A stretch of DNA of 64,000 nt from contig NZ_JAPEMI010000001.1 in the NCBI RefSeq assembly GCF_026342835.1, forward strand, positions 2,548,501 to 2,612,500, read 5' to 3'. Below are positions 61,501 through 64,000 of this stretch, piece by piece. This DNA is from Streptomyces sp. NBC_00154 (GTDB lineage Bacteria > Actinomycetota > Actinomycetes > Streptomycetales > Streptomycetaceae). The position numbers and the translations under genes are program-made. The notes beneath the pieces are model-generated. The model was not told where the DNA came from, searched no databases, and saw only the letters and a list, made by a program, of their open reading frames with translations. Numbering within the stretch: position 1 is the stretch's first letter; every line of letters begins with the position of its first letter.

Positions 61501-61797
61501 GCCGGTGGCGTCGAGGGGGGCGCCGGTGTTGGCGGCGGCGAGGACGGCGTTCCCGGTGTCGCCGGGGTGCAGGGTGAGACGGAGACGGCCGGGGACGCCG
61601 GCGCGGGCGGCGGCGTCGGCGGCGTTCTGGGCGAGCTCGACGACGAGGCGGTCACGGTAGCCGCCGAGCGCGAGGTCCTCCTCGGCGTTGGCGTCCTCCC
61701 GGAACCGGGCGGGACCGGCGCCCCAGGCATCGAGCACCCCGCGCCGCAGCCGCGCCGTCCCGAACGGATCGGCCCCCTCGGTCGCATTCATGCTCAC
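58585..61797 (-). CDS. Large sacsin-type HATPase-domain protein
   Basis: The 1070-residue protein has an N-terminal histidine-kinase-like/Hsp90-type ATPase fold: the N-box 'DRLVVELAQNAADAAARAG' (residues about 49-67), G1-like 'LAAANTGAPLDATGVESLSTLRAS' and G2 'GRFGVGFAAVLAVSDEPAVVGR', as in the sacsin N-terminal domain. The remaining 800 residues are helical, acidic and rich in Leu/Asp/Glu, without recognised domains. Such proteins are conserved in Streptomyces, but their role is unknown; chaperone-like or defence-linked roles are known for related ATPase folds. Start is GTG 61797, with ATG 61791 possible. Confidence 0.85.
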   Translation of the reverse strand: MSMNATEGADPFGTARLRRGVLDAWGAGPARFREDANAEEDLALGGYRDRLVVELAQNAADAAARAGVPGRLRLTLHPGDTGNAVLAAANTGAPLDATGVESLSTLRASAKREGHESAVGRFGVGFAAVLAVSDEPAVVGRHGGVRWSLAEARGLARQAAVGSPGLGDELRRRDGHVPLLRLPLPAEGTAPDGYDTVVVLPLRDGVAEDLVGRLLAAVDDALLLTLPGLEEIVIDTPDGVRTLHHSQHGPYTHVDDSVHGRNRWRTVAHHGPIEPALLADRPLEERLRPHWSVTWAVPVDIDGAPVYPRTAPVVHAPTSTDEPLGVPALLIASLPLDTTRRHPAPGPLTDFLVQRAADAYAELLADWHPVSVGTIDLVPGPLGSGELDGALRGAILERLPRVAFLEAAAPRDTAAEPDRWDAWDAEPESAHEATTALRPIEAEVLEGVGAETVQVLSEVLPCLLPAGLERRSELRTLGVARVPLTEAIDRLAGLERDPAWWRRLYDSLSGIDPDRLSGLPVPLAGTVDQATEGPDGIAAPRTTIGPRQVLLPLPEALTGPVLDRLARLGLKVAHPDAAHPLLEKLGALPATPRAVLTTPQVRAAVAGSLDAGEVWDEDALDAEELAETVLTLVRDADLSPGDEPWLGALALPDEEGEPAPAGELVLPGSPFAQIMRDGELALCDEELAVRWGEQPLTACGVLATFALVRATDVVLDPDELEPREGDFAEPDDAGLLDAVDVWCEDILDQLPDTPVPPVATELVAVRDLDLVDDDAWPQALALLSRPPLRDALTQPVRVLLPDGTTRSVRPYTAWWLRDHPVLDGRRPAGLRAAGSDPRLSGLYDSADAAGFDDVQVLRALGVRTSVAALLDEPGGAAELLGRLADEGRPVGSVQLHELYTALADLDPEHVTLPDELRAVVDGEVRIVDAADAVIADAPDLLPLTDSLPLLPVAPARAAELAELFQVRRLGETVEAQVTTEGEEHQVPEPVRVLLGAGTPDTYIEHGELRAGGVELDWRRTSDGVVHASTLEGVAAGLAWAAGQWPRRFEVAALLEDLSRTEELARDRWFD

Positions 61798-61928
61798 GCT
61801 CTGACTCCGCTCTGTCCGGTGACGCGTTATCCGTGTGCGGCGGGGAGTGCGGGTGCACCCGTGCCGTCAGTGTGCGCCCGAAGGTACCGCGAGCGGAAAG
61901 CCGGTGCGCCGAGCCCATGCGCCACGTT

Positions 61929-61955
61929 TTGTCCTCAAACGCCGGACACGCTCGA
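61929..61955 (+). repeat. Dispersed 27-bp repeat, copy B
   Basis: It starts TTGTCCTCAAACGCCGGAC and ends ACGCTCGA. It matches copy A (34664-34690, minus strand) at 24 of 27 positions, and lies downstream of the DUF3027 gene. Confidence 0.6.
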
Positions 61956-61961
61956 GTCAGG

Positions 61962-61994
61962 CCCCTCGAAGGGGTCCCCCATGCCCTTGGGGGA
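61962..61994. terminator. Paired small hairpins downstream of the DUF3027 gene
   Basis: CCCCT-N3-AGGGG (61962-61974) is followed directly by TCCCCC-N8-GGGGGA (61975-61994). The double hairpin resembles extragenic palindromes common in Streptomyces and may end DUF3027 transcription. The rest of 61798-62078 shows no gene. Confidence 0.45.
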
Positions 61995-62078
61995 GATCGA
62001 GGACGAAGCGGTCACAGGACGAAGTGGTCACCGGGTGGCCGGGCACCGCAAGCCCGGATCCCCCGGCGACGAGGAGCG

Positions 62079-63014
62079 TCAGGAGTGGCCGAGGTCCTCC
62101 GACGGCGCATCCGGCTCCGCCGGAACCGACCCGCCGTCCCTCGCCGGGCGCAGCAGGTACTCGTCCACCTGCATCGTGTCCAGCGCGTGCGGCGCCGGCT
62201 TCGGCGGCTTCGGCATCACCGCGGCCTCCGAATGCCCACCGCACCCGTACGACAGCGAGACGACCCGCCCGTCCGCCGGGCTGAACTCGTTCGCGCACAC
62301 CCCGAACGCCTGCCGCAGGGATCCCGCGATCGGCACCAGGAAGGCACACGTGTCACAGGACGCCGGTGCCGCCTGCGCCATCGGCGTCTTCGCGCCGAAT
62401 GCCTCGTCCCACCGGTCGGCCGCCGCATGCAGCCCGTACCGGGACAGCACCCGCGCCCGCCGCATCCCGAGCTCTTCGGCGACCGCCGCGATCGAGCCGC
62501 GGTCCGTCGCCTCCGGGCGCGTCGTCAGCTCCGCGTCCTCCGCGTCGACGAGATCGGCCAGTTCCTCCGACATCTCGGAGACCACCGAGTTCGGCGGCGC
62601 CTCGTCCTCACCGGTGTACCCGGGCTCCAGCCGGAGATCCTCCGCCTCGGTGGGCAGCAGATCGCCGGGTCCCATGTCGCCGGGGCGCAGCCGTTCGCTC
62701 CACGGCACCCACTCGGGGGCGAGCAGCGCATCCGTCCCGGGCAGCAGTACCGCCTCGTCGAGCGTGACGTTCTTGGCGCGGGAGGCCCTGGCGACCGTCA
62801 CCGCCCAGCGCCAGCCCCGGTAGCCGGGCTCCTTGCACTCGAAGTAGTGCGTGACGACCCGGTCCCCTTCGGAGACCAGCGCCACATGCTCACCGACCAC
62901 TCCTGGCGCGGCGGCTTCCTCGGCCGCCGAGCGCGCGAGGTCTACCGCCTCGGCGCACAGGCGGTCGGGGGCAGGGGTACGGGCAGTACGGCTTCGCGTC
63001 GTAGCAGCACTCAC
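62079..63014 (-). CDS. DUF3027 domain protein
   Basis: The 311-residue protein matches DUF3027: 'LCAEAVDLARSAAEEAAAPGVVGEHVALVSEGDRVVTHYFECKEPGYRGWRWAVTVARASRAKNVTLDEAVLLPGTDALLAPEWVPWSERLRPGDM' is the conserved core. A central acidic segment follows, then 'AAADRWDEAFGAKTPMAQAAPASCDTCAFLVPIAGSLRQAFGVCANEFSPADGRVVSLSYGCGGHSE', with Cys residues that could bind a metal. Conserved throughout actinomycetes, unknown function. It starts with GTG at 63014 and diverges from the MFS gene across 403 bp. Confidence 0.9.
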   Translation of the reverse strand: MSAATTRSRTARTPAPDRLCAEAVDLARSAAEEAAAPGVVGEHVALVSEGDRVVTHYFECKEPGYRGWRWAVTVARASRAKNVTLDEAVLLPGTDALLAPEWVPWSERLRPGDMGPGDLLPTEAEDLRLEPGYTGEDEAPPNSVVSEMSEELADLVDAEDAELTTRPEATDRGSIAAVAEELGMRRARVLSRYGLHAAADRWDEAFGAKTPMAQAAPASCDTCAFLVPIAGSLRQAFGVCANEFSPADGRVVSLSYGCGGHSEAAVMPKPPKPAPHALDTMQVDEYLLRPARDGGSVPAEPDAPSEDLGHS

Positions 63015-63417
63015 AGGTCTCGCTTCTCTCCATACGCCGTCTCACGAGCGCGCCAGCAGATCCATCGATTTCGGCCATAACGGTTGCGGGCGGAGCGGAC
63101 CTGGGGGCCGCGTCGACGTCCACACCCGTTGTGCCTGCCTCGGGCGCGCCTTCTGCTATCCATTCTGCGGGATCGCCGAGAGGCGCGCGGCCAAGAACAA
63201 CCGCCGGTGGCGCGCTACGCACGCTACCCTCTCCGCCGCTCCCCGCCCACCTGCCCGTCCCAAACAAGGCCGTATCCACTGCCGTGTCCGTGTCAGAACG
63301 GACACGGCAGCGGCGGCTACGGGCGCCCGCGGCCCTCACTGGCCCGACAGGGCGGCGCTCATCGTGCCTCGCACCGTTCTCGGTTCGTTACCGGTGTGAC
63401 TGGGGCACTATGACGGG
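63015..63417. other. Intergenic region with a 13-bp inverted repeat
   Basis: The 403 bp hold no supported gene. The clearest feature is CTGCCGTGTCCGT-N6-ACGGACACGGCAG (63279-63310), a 13-bp perfect inverted repeat 108 bp before the MFS start. CACTAT at 63406-63411, 6 nt before the GTG, may be a leaderless -10 box. Confidence 0.5.
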
Positions 63418-64000
63418 GTGGCTTCCGCCAGGTCGCACGACGGGTCCGGCCCGCTCCGCAGGACGGGCCGGACGATCGGTCATGCCCTGCACGCGCCGTT
63501 CACCGGTACAGCGAAGGGCATCCGCAAGGCGACCCACGCCCACGGCGCCGGCGAATCCGGGCTCGGCAAACTGATCGAGCTGCATGCCGTGAACGGCGCG
63601 GGCGACGTGATGATCACCGTCGCGCTCGCCTCGACGGTGTTCTTCTCCGTGCCGACGGACGAGGCCCGCGGGCGCGTCGCCCTCTATCTCGCCGTCACGA
63701 TGGCGCCCTTCACACTCCTCGCCCCCGTCATCGGCCCGCTCCTGGACCGCCTGCCGCACGGCCGCCGCGCCGCGATGGCGGGCGCCATGCTGGCCCGGGC
63801 GCTGCTGGCACTCACCATGTCCAGCGCGGTCGCCACGGGCGGTCTGGAGCTGTATCCGGCAGCGCTGGGCGTCCTGGTCTCCTCGAAGGCGTACGGGGTC
63901 GTACGCAGCGCGGTCGTGCCGCGCCTGCTGCCACCCGGTTTCTCCCTGGTGAAGGCGAACTCCCGGGTCACCCTGGCCGGGCTGCTGGCCACCGGTGTGG
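63418..64000 (+). CDS. MFS transporter (N-terminal part, cut by the window end)
   Basis: The 194 residues visible start with GTG and a basic cytoplasmic leader of about 45 residues. Membrane helices of the major facilitator type follow: 'GAGDVMITVALASTVFFSV', 'VALYLAVTMAPFTLLAPVIGPLLDRLPHGRRAAMAGAMLARALLALTM', with the MFS loop G-P-L-L-D-R. The family resembles the MFS group found beside DUF3027 genes in Streptomyces. It runs off the window end. Substrate unknown. Confidence 0.85.
   Translation, partial: MASARSHDGSGPLRRTGRTIGHALHAPFTGTAKGIRKATHAHGAGESGLGKLIELHAVNGAGDVMITVALASTVFFSVPTDEARGRVALYLAVTMAPFTLLAPVIGPLLDRLPHGRRAAMAGAMLARALLALTMSSAVATGGLELYPAALGVLVSSKAYGVVRSAVVPRLLPPGFSLVKANSRVTLAGLLATGV

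Noticed and set aside
58087..62823. A 1578-codon open frame on the plus strand
   Set aside because: It lies opposite the sacsin-like and DUF3027 genes and is open only because of extreme third-position GC bias. The protein has no recognisable motif, whereas the minus-strand frames have clear domains.
62890..63080. Cysteine-rich frame overlapping the start of DUF3027 (ETCECCYDAKPYCPYPCP)
   Set aside because: It is out of frame with the DUF3027 N-terminus, and its downstream part is Arg/Gly noise. The Cys codons come from the TGC/TGT pattern of the other frame.

Overview
The window looks like a chromosomal core segment of a Streptomyces or very close relative. The DNA is very GC-rich, with G/C in most third codon positions and frequent GTG/TTG starts. 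Several genes belong to actinomycete families: a conservon (cvnABCD plus P450s), DUF3027, DUF2530 and DUF5707 proteins, a pdxH-citrate synthase pair, and leaderless promoters of the TANNNT-N6-start type. No rRNA, tRNA or CRISPR array was found. About 50 protein-coding genes are supported; most other long reading frames are shadows of these.

Region by region. 1-2.47 kb: the tail of an unknown gene, a PAS/GAF sensor protein, then a decayed RNA-guided nuclease (C-terminal third of an IscB) followed directly by an unexplained, strongly structured RNA-like segment. 2.47-4.4 kb: divergent pdxH and citrate synthase. 4.6-14.8 kb: an eight-gene leftward operon resembling the Pseudomonas atu/liu system for acyclic terpenes and branched acyl-CoAs (TIGR03084 protein, AtuA-like protein, acyl-CoA carboxylase beta and alpha, acyl-CoA dehydrogenase, acyl-CoA ligase, enoyl-CoA hydratase, TetR), with a perfect 14-bp palindrome at its promoter. 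15-22 kb: Nudix protein, divergent EamA transporter and LysR regulator, beta-lactamase-fold esterase, and a fused FAD/Fe-S oxidoreductase. 22.2-27.5 kb: a complete conservon ending in two P450s; the first lacks the EXXR motif, as in the CYP157 family. 27.6-29.2 kb: serC and a DUF4259 gene.

29.4-32.0 kb: two IS110-family recombinases head to head around a 0.27-kb hairpin-rich gap that may hold their bridge-RNA loci. 32.1-43.9 kb: Uma2-like fragment, GNAT, secreted propeller protein, SGNH hydrolase, XRE-cupin and TetR regulators, an AAA ATPase/TPR-membrane pair, a DrrAB-type ABC exporter with its MarR regulator, a TrmB/LuxR-type regulator, a cupin/zinc-ribbon protein and proline iminopeptidase. 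44-53.5 kb: PGRP amidase, aldo/keto reductase, PadR, alpha/beta hydrolase, a 29-residue membrane protein, ThpR, a MarR-MFS efflux operon, an RHH protein and an NCS2 purine permease. 53.6-64 kb: DUF2530 protein, P-type ATPase, two tandem DUF5707 secreted proteins, a sacsin-like ATPase-fold giant, DUF3027 protein and the start of an MFS transporter.

The most unusual items are the IscB remnant with its neighbouring structured RNA candidate, the terpene/branched-acyl operon with its likely TetR operator, the head-to-head IS110 pair, and several small dispersed repeats, one of them inserted in frame in a dehydrogenase gene.
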